Below, piece by piece: positions 16,496 through 24,796 of a stretch of 42,601 bases of DNA. The stretch is from positions 1 to 42,601 of the forward strand of contig CALBRY010000216.1 of the NCBI GenBank assembly GCA_937927665.1, given 5' to 3'. How positions within the stretch are numbered: the first letter of the stretch is position 1; each line of letters opens with the position of its first letter. Below the pieces are notes generated by a model. That model was not told the DNA's origin. It ran no database searches and saw only the letters and a list, made by a program, of their open reading frames with translations. Made by a program: the position numbers and the translations under genes. This DNA is from an uncultured Chloroflexota bacterium. GTDB taxonomy: Bacteria; Chloroflexota; Anaerolineae; Aggregatilineales; Phototrophicaceae.

Positions 16496-18022
16496 TTAGC
16501 CCAGGAAGCTCGTCGTAAAATCCATAATCGCCTGTTTCAGAAGCGCGTCAACATCCGGCTTGATATCGAGATCGGTCGTGATGCGTTCCGCAACTTCAGC
16601 ATACTGGCTGTGATATGCGCGCAGGAATGCCGACTTCCACTCGCTCACACGTTCGACCGGAACATCGTCGATCAAACCGCGTGTGCCTGCATACAGCAGC
16701 GCTACCTGATCCGCCAGCGAGAGCGGTTGATACTGCGGCTGCTTGAGAAGTTCGGTTAGGCGCAGACCACGATTCAACTGACGCTGAGTCGCCTTGTCCA
16801 AACCGCTCGACCCGAACTGCGCGAACGCGGCAAGCGAACGGAACTGCGCGAGGTCAAGGCGAAGACCGCCCGCGACCTTCTTCATCGCTTTGGTTTGTGC
16901 ATCACCACCCACGCGGCTGACGCTGATACCGACGTTCATTGCGGGGCGCTGACCGGCATTGAACAGGTCACTTTCAAGGAAAATCTGACCGTCGGTGATC
17001 GAAATCACGTTCGTGGGGATGTATGCCGACACGTCACCGAGCAAGGTTTCGATGAACGGGAGCGCGGTCAAGCTGCCACCGCCGCGCGCATCGCTCAACT
17101 GAGCGGCACGTTCCAAGAGACGGCTGTGCAGATAGAACACGTCGCCGGGATACGCTTCACGCCCGGGGGGACGGCGGAGGATCAAGGAAACCTGACGATA
17201 TGCCCAAGCATGCTTGCTCAGGTCATCGTACACAACGAGCGCGTCCATCTTGTTTTCCATGAACCACTCGCCGATGGCACAGCCCGAATAGGGCGAGATG
17301 TACTGAAGCGCCGCTGAGTCAGATGCCGACGCCACAACAACCGTCGTGTATTCCATCGCGCCCGCTTCTTCAAGCTGAGCGACCAAACGTGCCACCTCAC
17401 CGCGCCGTTTGCCGATGGCGACATAGATGCAGTAAAGGTTCTTGCCCTTCTGGTTGAGGATCGTATCGATGGCGAGTGCCGTCTTGCCTGTCTGACGGTC
17501 GCCGATGATGAGTTCGCGCTGACCACGCCCGATCGGGGTGTTCGCGTCAATCGTCATGATGCCTGTCTGCACCGGACGGTTGACGTTGCGCCGCGCCATC
17601 ACGCCGGGGGCGATACGCTCAATCGGGTAGTATTCCGGTTGAGAACCTGCTTCAACCGCAATCGGACCCTTGCCGTCAACTGGCTCACCGAGCGCATTCA
17701 CAACACGACCGACCAACCCGATCCCCACCTGCACAGACGCAATACGACCGAGCGGGCGCACTTCGTCGCCCTCGTTGATGCTGTCGTACTCGCCCAGAAT
17801 GATGCACCCAACGTTGTCACTTTCAAGGTTAAACGCCAAGCCAAGCGCGCCATTGGGGAACTTGACAAGGTCGCTGTAACCGATGTTATTCAAGCCGCGC
17901 ACACGGGCGATGCCGTCGCCTACTTCTTCAACAAACCCCACTTCAACCGCTTCAACAGATGGGGTAAACTGCTGAACACGCTGCAAAATTGAGTCAAAAA
18001 ATCCGTTGGTCACTTCCGCCAT
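16496..18022 (-). CDS. atpA: F1F0 ATP synthase alpha subunit
   Basis: A 508-residue subunit. The N-terminal crown domain has VEVGFVEEVGDGIARVRGL, the P-loop is GDRQTGKT, Walker B-like MDALVVYDDLSKHAWAYRQ follows, and the conserved SVSRVGGDAQTKAMKKVAG is present. It binds ATP without hydrolysing it. The start ATG has CAGGAG 8 bases upstream. It is the first gene of this cluster: on the upstream side lies proC, not atpH, atpF, atpE or atpB, so delta and F0 must be encoded elsewhere. A good promoter (18074-18102) with Rex-like half-sites lies in front. Confidence 0.98.
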   Translation of the reverse strand: MAEVTNGFFDSILQRVQQFTPSVEAVEVGFVEEVGDGIARVRGLNNIGYSDLVKFPNGALGLAFNLESDNVGCIILGEYDSINEGDEVRPLGRIASVQVGIGLVGRVVNALGEPVDGKGPIAVEAGSQPEYYPIERIAPGVMARRNVNRPVQTGIMTIDANTPIGRGQRELIIGDRQTGKTALAIDTILNQKGKNLYCIYVAIGKRRGEVARLVAQLEEAGAMEYTTVVVASASDSAALQYISPYSGCAIGEWFMENKMDALVVYDDLSKHAWAYRQVSLILRRPPGREAYPGDVFYLHSRLLERAAQLSDARGGGSLTALPFIETLLGDVSAYIPTNVISITDGQIFLESDLFNAGQRPAMNVGISVSRVGGDAQTKAMKKVAGGLRLDLAQFRSLAAFAQFGSSGLDKATQRQLNRGLRLTELLKQPQYQPLSLADQVALLYAGTRGLIDDVPVERVSEWKSAFLRAYHSQYAEVAERITTDLDIKPDVDALLKQAIMDFTTSFLG

Positions 18023-18073
18023 CGTGGGCTCCTGCTCATGTGAGGCTAATCTGTGCTGACTTTAATGTTCTGA

Positions 18074-18102
18074 ATTGTAACGGATGCACGTCTGTCTGTC
18101 CA
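18074..18102 (-). promoter_or_regulatory. Sigma-70 type promoter of the F1 ATPase operon
   Basis: On the minus strand TGGACA (complement of 18097-18102) is followed by a 17-base spacer and TACAAT (complement of 18074-18079). Each hexamer matches the consensus at 5 of 6 positions. The predicted leader is about 45 bases and ends with the atpA ribosome site. Confidence 0.7.
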
Positions 18103-18147
18103 CTTTTTCACAATCATGATTGATCTTATTTGTGAAAGCGCTCAACC
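18096..18147. promoter_or_regulatory. Pair of Rex-like half-sites over the atpA promoter
   Basis: TTCACAA at 18107-18113 and TTGTGAA at 18130-18136 form a 7-bp inverted repeat. As Rex sites (TTGTGA-N6-TCACAA), 18096-18113 and 18130-18147 each have one perfect half (6/6) and one weak half (3/6). The first overlaps the -35 box, where a bound repressor would block transcription. A 10-base palindrome, AATCATGATT, sits between them at 18112-18121. Confidence 0.35.
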
Positions 18148-18180
18148 ACCGTTCACCCCCGTCCGTGTAGCACAAACGTG

Positions 18181-19038
18181 CTAGCGCTCACCCTCCCCCC
18201 GGTTGTCGTGCGCCTTTTCTTGTGCGTCTCCTAACGACACTGATTTTTGATATGCTGCCCATATCGACCGCGAAAGCACCGTTCGCAAGCCGCCCTTCTC
18301 CATCTGATAAATCGCCTCGGCTGATGTGCCGCCGGGACTCGTCACCTGATTGCGTAACTGCGCCGGATGCAGCGACGATTGCAGTGCATAATCGACCGAA
18401 CCGCGCATCGTATATAAGACTAGGCGTTCGGCATCTTTGCGCGAAAATCCCATATGGACGCCCGCGTCGATCATCGCTTCCATGAACAGGAACACGTAAG
18501 CAGGACCTGTACCGCTCAATGCGGTTGCCATATCGAGATATTTCTCGTCGTCCATGTAGAGTTCTTCACCCAATGCGCCGAGCAAGCCTTTTGCTTGAGC
18601 GCGCATGGCTTCCGGCACTTCCCCTGTTGCCGTCCACACGGTGATTCCCTGTCCGATCTGTGCGGGCGTATTCGGCATGGCGCGCACGATACTCGGATTC
18701 AGCAACCCATCGGCAATGGTGCGAATGCGCACCCCGGCGAGAATGCTCAGGATCATTTTGGCATCGTGCGCCACGCGCCGAAGTTGAGGAACGACATGTG
18801 CCAACATCTGCGGCTTGATCGCAAGGATCAAGATATCAGCGCCGCTTGCTGCCTCATGGTTATCGGCGGTGTAGCGCAGCCCGTAGCGCTCGACCAGTTC
18901 CGCGCCGCGATCCGCGTTCGGGTCGGCAGCGATGATCTGATCAGCATTGAGGAGTTTTTTATTGATCAACCCCTTGATCATCGCCTCCGCCATCACCCCG
19001 CTGCCGATGAAGGAGACGGTCATATTTTGCAGTGTCAT
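18181..19038 (-). CDS. proC: Pyrroline-5-carboxylate reductase
   Basis: A 285-residue enzyme that reduces pyrroline-5-carboxylate to proline with NAD(P)H. The N-terminal Rossmann motif is FIGSGVMAEAMIKGL, and ILAIKPQML follows. The signature MPNTPAQIGQGIT and the C-terminal family motif LSGTGPAYVFLFMEAMIDAGV, with VTSPGGTSAEAIYQMEKGGLR, are clear. The start at ATG 19036-19038 has AAAGGGG upstream; a second ATG lies five codons on. It is the last gene of the epimerase-GNAT-enolase-proC set, 16 bases after the enolase-family gene. The C-terminal tail (SLGDAQEKAHDNRGEGER) is polar and slightly longer than usual. Confidence 0.95.
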   Translation of the reverse strand: MTLQNMTVSFIGSGVMAEAMIKGLINKKLLNADQIIAADPNADRGAELVERYGLRYTADNHEAASGADILILAIKPQMLAHVVPQLRRVAHDAKMILSILAGVRIRTIADGLLNPSIVRAMPNTPAQIGQGITVWTATGEVPEAMRAQAKGLLGALGEELYMDDEKYLDMATALSGTGPAYVFLFMEAMIDAGVHMGFSRKDAERLVLYTMRGSVDYALQSSLHPAQLRNQVTSPGGTSAEAIYQMEKGGLRTVLSRSIWAAYQKSVSLGDAQEKAHDNRGEGER

Positions 19039-19054
19039 CGCTGCGCCCCTTTAT

Positions 19055-20209
19055 TTATACCGTATGATAAGGATACGACTGTTTCCACATCTCAGCCGCC
19101 GCCGCGATGCGATCCGACTGCACCTGCACGCCGATCCCTGCCCCCGCAGCGACCGCGATCCGACTTTCCGCGCCAAGCACAAATGGCGGCTCGGAAATAT
19201 CCTGCTTGAAATAGCGGCTGGTCGCAGAAATATCACACGGCAGTGTGACACCCGGCAGCGAAGCGAGCGCGAGATTTGCGGCGCGCCCAACGCCTGTTTC
19301 GAGCATCCCACCGATCCACAACGGCGTATTCGTCTCGACACACACCCGGTAGATTTCAAGGCTTTCGGTGTAGCCGCCCACGCGTGAAGGTTTCAGGTTC
19401 AAAATGCGACACGCGCCGAGTTCCAGCGCCAAGCGCAGATCGTCCGCCGATTTGATACTTTCATCAAGACAGATGGGGCTGGCAAGCTGAGGCTGTAACT
19501 TGCTGTGCTGGAAAATATCATCGTGACCGAGCGGTTGTTCGAGCATGAGCAGTTTGAATTCGTCCAACTGCTTGAGATGGTCCGCGTCATCGAGGGTGTA
19601 GGCGCTGTTCGCGTCCAGCATCAACAGAATATCCGGGTAAACGGCACGCACACCGCGCGCCAATTCGACATCCCAACCCGGCTGAATCTTCAGCTTGATG
19701 CGCTTGTAACCTTCGTTCACGCGCTTGGTGATGATGTCGAGCGTTGCTTCGACAGTCGGCTTGATGCCGATGCTCACGCCAACATTGGCGTACCCGCGTG
19801 AAGCGTGTCCGGCGGGCAGGTGCGCGGCGAAATAATCCGCCAGCGGCATGTTATTGGTTTTCGCGATTGCGTCCCATACAGCGGCTTCGACAGCGTGTTT
19901 TGCCATCGGATGACCGCGCACCGAACGGATCAAATCAGGAACTTCGGTCGCATCGCCAATCGTCTTACCCAGTAGGAGCGGCACGAGGAATTCTTGCAAA
20001 ATATGCTGCGCCGTCCCCATCGTTTCGCTGCTGTAACCGGGCATGATCTCGGCAGTGGCTTCTCCCCAGCCGATCACCCCGGCGTCCGTTTCCAATTCGA
20101 CCAGAATCGCAGTCTTGAACGGTTCTTCGCCAAAGCTGGTACGGAGCGGCTCAACAAACGGGAGCGCGACAGAATGCAGGCGAATGTTTCGTATCGTGAT
20201 AGCGCGCAT
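19055..20209 (-). CDS. Enolase-superfamily N-succinylamino acid racemase / o-succinylbenzoate synthase
   Basis: A 384-residue protein of the MenC type 2 / NSAR family. The N-terminal capping domain covers about 1-130 and the barrel carries all catalytic residues: Lys172 and Lys174 in RIKLKIQP, Asp199 in LMLDANSAY, Glu224 in LEQPL, Asp249 in CLDES, Lys273 in NLKPSRVGG. The family includes menaquinone-pathway synthases and N-succinylamino acid racemases, often in one enzyme. No other men gene is near. The preceding gene is a COG3375-type GNAT transferase, which in Geobacillus pairs with NSAR to convert D- to L-amino acids via N-succinyl intermediates. Context therefore favours the racemase role. 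GAGGAA precedes ATG. Confidence 0.88.
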   Translation of the reverse strand: MRAITIRNIRLHSVALPFVEPLRTSFGEEPFKTAILVELETDAGVIGWGEATAEIMPGYSSETMGTAQHILQEFLVPLLLGKTIGDATEVPDLIRSVRGHPMAKHAVEAAVWDAIAKTNNMPLADYFAAHLPAGHASRGYANVGVSIGIKPTVEATLDIITKRVNEGYKRIKLKIQPGWDVELARGVRAVYPDILLMLDANSAYTLDDADHLKQLDEFKLLMLEQPLGHDDIFQHSKLQPQLASPICLDESIKSADDLRLALELGACRILNLKPSRVGGYTESLEIYRVCVETNTPLWIGGMLETGVGRAANLALASLPGVTLPCDISATSRYFKQDISEPPFVLGAESRIAVAAGAGIGVQVQSDRIAAAAEMWKQSYPYHTV

Positions 20210-20234
20210 GAGACTTCCTCAAAAGTGGTGGTGA

Positions 20235-21134
20235 CTAAAAAGTAAACTGCTCGGACTGCGGTCCGTCGTAGCTCAATACATAGAAGGCGCGGCTGCGTCC
20301 TTCATAGGTTTCGCGCAGGAAATCGGTCACGACGTAGCCTTGCGCGAATACGCTCGTGAATACGGCGCGAATGTGATTGCGCCACGCGATCGCCAAATCC
20401 GGGTTACGCTGCTGAATTTCCGGCGTATTGACGGGGATTTCCACAAGCGCGAGCGATGTTCCCGGCTGGTAAATCTCGTGTCCGGGTATGGGATCGTCGC
20501 CGTCGAACACGGGCGGATTCAAAATTGTCGTTTCCGCCTCGCGGTATTGACTCAGCACAAGCGGGGCGCGATTTCCTGAAATCCGCTCCTCGACGCGGCG
20601 GCGTGTCACCCACCATTCCACCAGCAGTCGATCCGATGAGCCGAGCGACGCAAGACCGCCTTCGGGACTACTGCCGTAGTAATCGACGAGATAGCGCGGG
20701 CACAATGCGCCGAGCTTACGAACGTTCAAATGTGCGTTGAGCGCCAACAACGGATCGAATGTCCACACAACCAACCGAATCCCCTGCCGGATCGCAATAT
20801 CGCGCTGTACCAGTTTCAAGCGGTAGCCGATCCCGCGACTGCGGTACTCTGGAAGGACAACCATACGCTTGCTGGCGATTTGAAGATTCGCCATCGCGGG
20901 ACGGGTGGCGTCTTCCATATTTGTCCCCAAGAAACCAACCAGCACGCCGACCGGTCTTTCGCCATCAAATGCCGTGAGCACATGCCCGCCGTAATTGGCG
21001 AGCGAAAACAACATATGCGCCGGAATGACCGATTCGAGATCTGTTCCCCAATAGCTCTTCTGAAGATCGACCACTGCCCGCATGTCATCGAGCGCCCGCA
21101 GCGGACGGATGGTTATGCCATCATCCTGACTCAT
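20235..21134 (-). CDS. GNAT-family acetyltransferase (COG3375-like, probable N-succinyltransferase)
   Basis: A 299-residue protein. The N-terminal GNAT domain begins ITIRPLRALDDMRAVVDLQ. The acetyl-CoA loop is in ASKRMVVLPEYRSRGIGYRLKLVQRD (about 88-113, with RSRGIGY as pyrophosphate loop). The WTFDPLLALNAHLNVRKLGA stretch and the long C-terminal half (about 150-299) are typical of a COG3375 family distinct from simple GNATs. Members next to NSAR genes act as amino acid N-succinyltransferases (known for the Geobacillus pathway); that role is inferred here. It starts 2 bases after the epimerase gene and is followed by the NSAR-like gene 25 bases on. Confidence 0.8.
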   Translation of the reverse strand: MSQDDGITIRPLRALDDMRAVVDLQKSYWGTDLESVIPAHMLFSLANYGGHVLTAFDGERPVGVLVGFLGTNMEDATRPAMANLQIASKRMVVLPEYRSRGIGYRLKLVQRDIAIRQGIRLVVWTFDPLLALNAHLNVRKLGALCPRYLVDYYGSSPEGGLASLGSSDRLLVEWWVTRRRVEERISGNRAPLVLSQYREAETTILNPPVFDGDDPIPGHEIYQPGTSLALVEIPVNTPEIQQRNPDLAIAWRNHIRAVFTSVFAQGYVVTDFLRETYEGRSRAFYVLSYDGPQSEQFTF

Positions 21135-21136
21135 GT

Positions 21137-22084
21137 TTACACCACTTTCGGACGGCGGCGCAGCGCATATCGCATCATCGGGATGGTGTAGCGCCGACCA
21201 CGCATATAAGTTAATAGGGTGTCCTCCAAGCGTTTTGGACGAACACCGAAATAATGATAAAGGTTGCCCAACTTCGCGGCGCGGTTTGCCGCGAGAATAT
21301 CAAACCACTGCGGCGTGATCAGCGACCGGGATAGAATCCGCGATGTAAAGGCAGTGATTGCACGCATCAAATACGGCGGAAGTGGCACGATCACACGCGG
21401 CGCGCCGCTTACACGCATCACCGTGCGGATCAAGTCCTCAATGGTGATATACTCTGCTCCGCCGATTTCGATCACGCTGTCTACTACATCGATTGATCGG
21501 AGACTGGTAACAAGCGCCGAGATGACATCATCAATATGGATAGGATGAAGGACAACTTCACCTGTGCCGGGCATGAGTACATAAAACGGATTTGCGCGTA
21601 ACTGCATGGCGATATGATTGATAAATGCGTCGTCTTCGCCGTACACCACGCCCGCGCGAATGATCGTGTAGGCAAGCCCGCTGGCGCGGATCAGGTCTTC
21701 CACCTGCCCTTTGAATCGCAGGAGGGGATAGGCGCTTGAAGCAGCTGATCCTAATTGGGTCAATGTGATGATCCGCCCAACACGCGCGGCACGTGCCGCT
21801 GTGATCAACTGGCGTGTGCCGCCGACTTCGATCCGTTCAAGATCGCGGGGGCGACCCCACCAGAGCGCGTTTTCAAGATGAATGATGACATGCGCGCCCG
21901 TTGCGGCGCGAAACAGTGCCTCTTCATCCAGTATGGAACCGATCACAATTTCGGGCGGATTTTCCCACGGAAGCCGATCGGCTTTGTGTGCGGGAATCAA
22001 GCAGCGCACCGCAAAACCTTCCGCCATCAAACGGGCAACAAGGTGTCGCCCAACAAACCCGGTTGACCCGGTGACCAGTATCAT
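21137..22084 (-). CDS. NAD(P)-dependent epimerase / NmrA-like Rossmann protein
   Basis: A 315-residue extended SDR-type protein. NAD(P) motif TGSTGFVGRHLV is at the N-terminus. The usual YxxxK is not obvious, with TLTQLGSAASSAYPLLRFKGQVEDL in that region; the Y...K spacing YPLLRFK differs from the classic spacing of three, so catalysis may be atypical. The C-terminus is basic (RPKRLEDTLLTYMRGRRYT). Related proteins include complex I NDUFA9-like and NmrA-like proteins. The frame is open to 22375, but an extended -10 promoter at 22122-22130 lies inside that stretch, so I start at ATG 22082-22084, eight residues before the glycine motif. It is the first gene of the operon with GNAT, NSAR and proC. 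Confidence 0.8.
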   Translation of the reverse strand: MILVTGSTGFVGRHLVARLMAEGFAVRCLIPAHKADRLPWENPPEIVIGSILDEEALFRAATGAHVIIHLENALWWGRPRDLERIEVGGTRQLITAARAARVGRIITLTQLGSAASSAYPLLRFKGQVEDLIRASGLAYTIIRAGVVYGEDDAFINHIAMQLRANPFYVLMPGTGEVVLHPIHIDDVISALVTSLRSIDVVDSVIEIGGAEYITIEDLIRTVMRVSGAPRVIVPLPPYLMRAITAFTSRILSRSLITPQWFDILAANRAAKLGNLYHYFGVRPKRLEDTLLTYMRGRRYTIPMMRYALRRRPKVV

Positions 22085-22121
22085 CCTGTCCGTACTCGTC
22101 GCTTTTATCTGAGGATGCGGC

Positions 22122-22130
22122 ATTATATCA
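22122..22130 (-). promoter_or_regulatory. Extended -10 promoter for the epimerase-GNAT-NSAR-proC operon
   Basis: On the minus strand TGATATAAT provides TATAAT preceded by TG at the right spacing. It lies 38 bases before ATG 22084 and overlaps the alternative ATG at 22123, which argues against that longer start. No good -35 is seen. Confidence 0.6.
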
Positions 22131-22160
22131 TATTCGCGGGTGCAACCTGAGGCGTACAAG

Positions 22161-22194
22161 GGTGTTACACCTAGCAGAGAAACCCTTTTATGTT
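22161..22194 (+). promoter_or_regulatory. Candidate fabF promoter with palindromic operator
   Basis: TTACAC (22165-22170), an 18-base spacer and TATGTT (22189-22194) form a weak promoter (4/6 at each hexamer). A perfect palindrome GGTGTTACACC (22161-22171) covers the -35 and would suit a dimeric repressor. The transcript leader also has a small hairpin (AGACG/CGTCT, 22212-22230) before the ribosome site GGAGG. Confidence 0.35.
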
Positions 22195-22247
22195 CGAGAT
22201 AAGCTGCACATAGACGGTTAAAAGTCGTCTCGCTGTGGAGGTCGATT

Positions 22248-23510
22248 GTGGAAAGACGGAGAGTAGTCGTTACCGGAATGGGAATTGTGTGTCCTACCGG
22301 AAACAGCGTGGAAGAAGCGTGGGGGAACGCCAAGAACGGTATTACAGGAATTCGCACGATTGAGCGGTTCGACACATCTCACATCGAGATTCACTTCGGA
22401 GGCGAAGTCCGCAATTTCGATCCTGAAGCATTTCTCGGACGCCGTGAGGCACGGCGCACTGACCGTGTGACGCAAATGGCGCTCTTTGCCGCCGAACAAG
22501 CGATGAAGGATTCCGGACTGCAAGTGACGGACGAAAACCGTTACGATATTGCGGTGTGCGTCGGGTCAGGGATTGGCGGGATCAGTTCCCTGCTTGAAAG
22601 CATTCGCACCTTTCTTGAACGCGGTGCGCGTGCGGTCAGCCCATTGATGGTTCCCATGATGCTGCCGGATTCGCCTTGCAGCAAGATTTCAATGGTGTAC
22701 GGGCTGCGTGGTCCGAACTTTGCGATTTCGACCGCGTGTGCGACGGGAAATAACAGCATCGGTGAAGCCACCGAAATGATCCGCCGGGGACAGGTCACGG
22801 TCGCGCTTGCGGGAAGCAGTGAAGCGGGACTGGTCGATGTGGCGATGGCTGGCTTCAATAACATGACCGCACTCAGCCAGCGCAACGATGAACCGGAACG
22901 CGCATCACGTCCGTTTGATGCGAACCGCGATGGTTTTGTGTGTGCGGAAGGGTCGGCGATCCTCGTTCTCGAAGATCTGGATCATGCCTTAGCACGCGGC
23001 GCAAAAATCTATGCAGAAATTCTGGGATACGGTCACACATCCGATGCTTATCATGTGACCGCTCCGCTCGAAACAGGTGAAGGTGCAGCCAAAGCCATTG
23101 AATTTGCGCTGCGCGATGCCAAATTGACACCCAAAGATATTGATTACATCAACGCGCACGGCACCAGCACACCGCTGAACGACAAGAGCGAAACGCTGGC
23201 GATCAAGCGTGCATTGGGTGAAACGGCGTATGAAATTCCGATCAGTTCCACAAAAGGCGTAACGGGTCATTTGATGGGCGCGGCGGGGGCGGTCGAAGCG
23301 GTCTTTAGTATCAAAGCGATACACGAAGACTTTGTTCCGCCGACGGTCAACCTTGAAGTCCAAGACCCGGCTTGCGACCTGAACTATACGCCGCTGGTCG
23401 GCAAACCGCATAAGATTCAGCGCGTGATGAGTAACTCGTTCGGTTTCGGAGGTCACAACGCGGTGTTAATCTTTGGCGAGTACACAGAAAACGGAAATGG
23501 TCACCAATAA
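22248..23510 (+). CDS. fabF: Beta-ketoacyl-ACP synthase II
   Basis: A 420-residue condensing enzyme of type II fatty acid synthesis, elongating acyl-ACP with malonyl-ACP. The catalytic triad is visible: Cys164 in STACATG, His304 in INAHGTSTPLND, His341 in GVTGHLMGAAGA. VTGMGIVCPTGN at the start and NSFGFGGHN at the end are family signatures. The start codon is GTG at 22248-22250 with GGAGG 7 bases upstream. It is divergent from the epimerase operon and overlaps fabH by 14 bases. Acyl carrier protein, fabD and fabG are not adjacent, so the other pathway genes are elsewhere. Confidence 0.97.
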   Translation: MERRRVVVTGMGIVCPTGNSVEEAWGNAKNGITGIRTIERFDTSHIEIHFGGEVRNFDPEAFLGRREARRTDRVTQMALFAAEQAMKDSGLQVTDENRYDIAVCVGSGIGGISSLLESIRTFLERGARAVSPLMVPMMLPDSPCSKISMVYGLRGPNFAISTACATGNNSIGEATEMIRRGQVTVALAGSSEAGLVDVAMAGFNNMTALSQRNDEPERASRPFDANRDGFVCAEGSAILVLEDLDHALARGAKIYAEILGYGHTSDAYHVTAPLETGEGAAKAIEFALRDAKLTPKDIDYINAHGTSTPLNDKSETLAIKRALGETAYEIPISSTKGVTGHLMGAAGAVEAVFSIKAIHEDFVPPTVNLEVQDPACDLNYTPLVGKPHKIQRVMSNSFGFGGHNAVLIFGEYTENGNGHQ

Positions 23511-24717
23511 TCGTGGGGGAACTGCCGCCGCGCCGGGGCGCATTTACGCGCATATCGTCGGCTGGGGTATGGCGGTTCCAGACCATGTCATGACAAATGA
23601 CGATATGGCGCTGCTTGTCGATACCACTGATGAGTGGATCACGCAGCGCACAGGCATCAAAGAGCGGCGGATCGCCGGGGAAACCGAAACAACGGCGACT
23701 CTGGGATTACGTGCTGCCCGTCGAGCGCTTGATGTGGCGGACATTATGCCGGAGTCGATTGATATGGTGGTGGTGGCAACCTCCACCCCCGATCACATCT
23801 TCCCCAGCACCGCCAGTTTGATTCAAGCGGGGTTGGCGGCAAATCGGGCGGGCGCGTTTGACTTGAGCGCCGCCTGTTCCGGTTGGGTTTATGCGGTTCA
23901 GATGGCGGCACAGGCGATTCAGTCCGGTTCGATCAAGATTGCTGTCGTGATCGGAGCAGAGACGATGAGCCGCGTCCTCGATTGGCAGGATCGCGGAACG
24001 TGCATTCTGTTTGGCGACGGTGCGGGCGCGATCGTTTTGCGGGGATCGCCCGAACCCGGCGGCGTGTTATCCGCGATTTTGCGCTCGGATGGGACAGGCG
24101 GGGATGTGCTCGGAATCCCCAGCGTCGGAACGATTGATTATGTGGGTGACGACGTGGAGCTGCCGGAACTGAACGGGCATAAATTCAACAAGATGCACAT
24201 GAACGGCACCGAAGTGTTCAAGTTCGCTACCCGCGTGATCGGTGAGAGCGTTTTACAAGCGCTGGAACAAGCGAATCTCACCATCCGCGATGTTAAGCTG
24301 ATCGTTCCGCATCAGGCGAACCTTCGCATTATCAATGCGGCGGCACGCGCGCTCAAAGTGGACGAGAGCTTGTTTATGTGCAATCTCGATAAATACGGGA
24401 ATACATCGGCGGCATCGATCCCGATCGCGCTGGTTGAAGCCGTCGAACAGGGGCGGGTTAAACAGGGTGATCCGGTTGTATTTGTCGGTTTTGGCGGCGG
24501 CTTAACATGGGCGTCTATGGTCGTCCGGTGGGGCGCGCCAATGCCGGAAGCAGGCGCGTTCAAGAAACAGCGCCGCGCGCTTTCCTACTCACTCGTGCGT
24601 CTGCGCTCTCGCATCGTGCGCTGGACACGTCAATTCAATCAGACATTCAGCCGTGTGCGACCGGAACAGGGGCGTATCGAGCGTCTCCGTCATCGTATCG
24701 ACCGGAAACTTCCGTAG
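23497..24717 (+). CDS. fabH: Beta-ketoacyl-ACP synthase III with Arg-rich C-terminal tail
   Basis: A 406-residue initiation enzyme of fatty acid synthesis, condensing acyl-CoA with malonyl-ACP. The triad from the chosen start is Cys127 (LSAACSGW), His272 (VPHQANLR) and Asn302 (YGNTSAASIP); GFGGGLTWAS marks the normal end near residue 340. Residues 347-406 are an extra tail with about 17 Arg/Lys and alternating aromatic and aliphatic residues, able to form an amphipathic helix. I start at ATG 23497; a TTG at 23473 is also in frame. It overlaps the end of fabF, so the pair is translationally coupled. A strong terminator follows. Confidence 0.95.
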   Translation: MVTNNRGGTAAAPGRIYAHIVGWGMAVPDHVMTNDDMALLVDTTDEWITQRTGIKERRIAGETETTATLGLRAARRALDVADIMPESIDMVVVATSTPDHIFPSTASLIQAGLAANRAGAFDLSAACSGWVYAVQMAAQAIQSGSIKIAVVIGAETMSRVLDWQDRGTCILFGDGAGAIVLRGSPEPGGVLSAILRSDGTGGDVLGIPSVGTIDYVGDDVELPELNGHKFNKMHMNGTEVFKFATRVIGESVLQALEQANLTIRDVKLIVPHQANLRIINAAARALKVDESLFMCNLDKYGNTSAASIPIALVEAVEQGRVKQGDPVVFVGFGGGLTWASMVVRWGAPMPEAGAFKKQRRALSYSLVRLRSRIVRWTRQFNQTFSRVRPEQGRIERLRHRIDRKLP

Positions 24718-24742
24718 CCGATTACACGTTCAACCGCAATCA

Positions 24743-24770
24743 AAATGGGGGATCGCTTGATCCCCCATTT
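24743..24770. terminator. Bidirectional terminator between fabH and the zinc peptidase gene
   Basis: A perfect 12-bp stem (AAATGGGGGATC at 24743-24754, GATCCCCCATTT at 24759-24770) with a 4-base loop sits between two convergent genes. The T run is short (ATTTG), but the stem is very stable in both directions. Confidence 0.8.
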
Positions 24771-24796
24771 GCTTGAATCCCGCCCTAGTGCGAGAG

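Noticed and set aside
21137..22375. A longer epimerase starting at 22375
   Set aside because: The extra 97 residues lack a Rossmann feature, overlap the fabF 5' end, and contain an extended -10 promoter; the glycine motif follows the shorter start directly.
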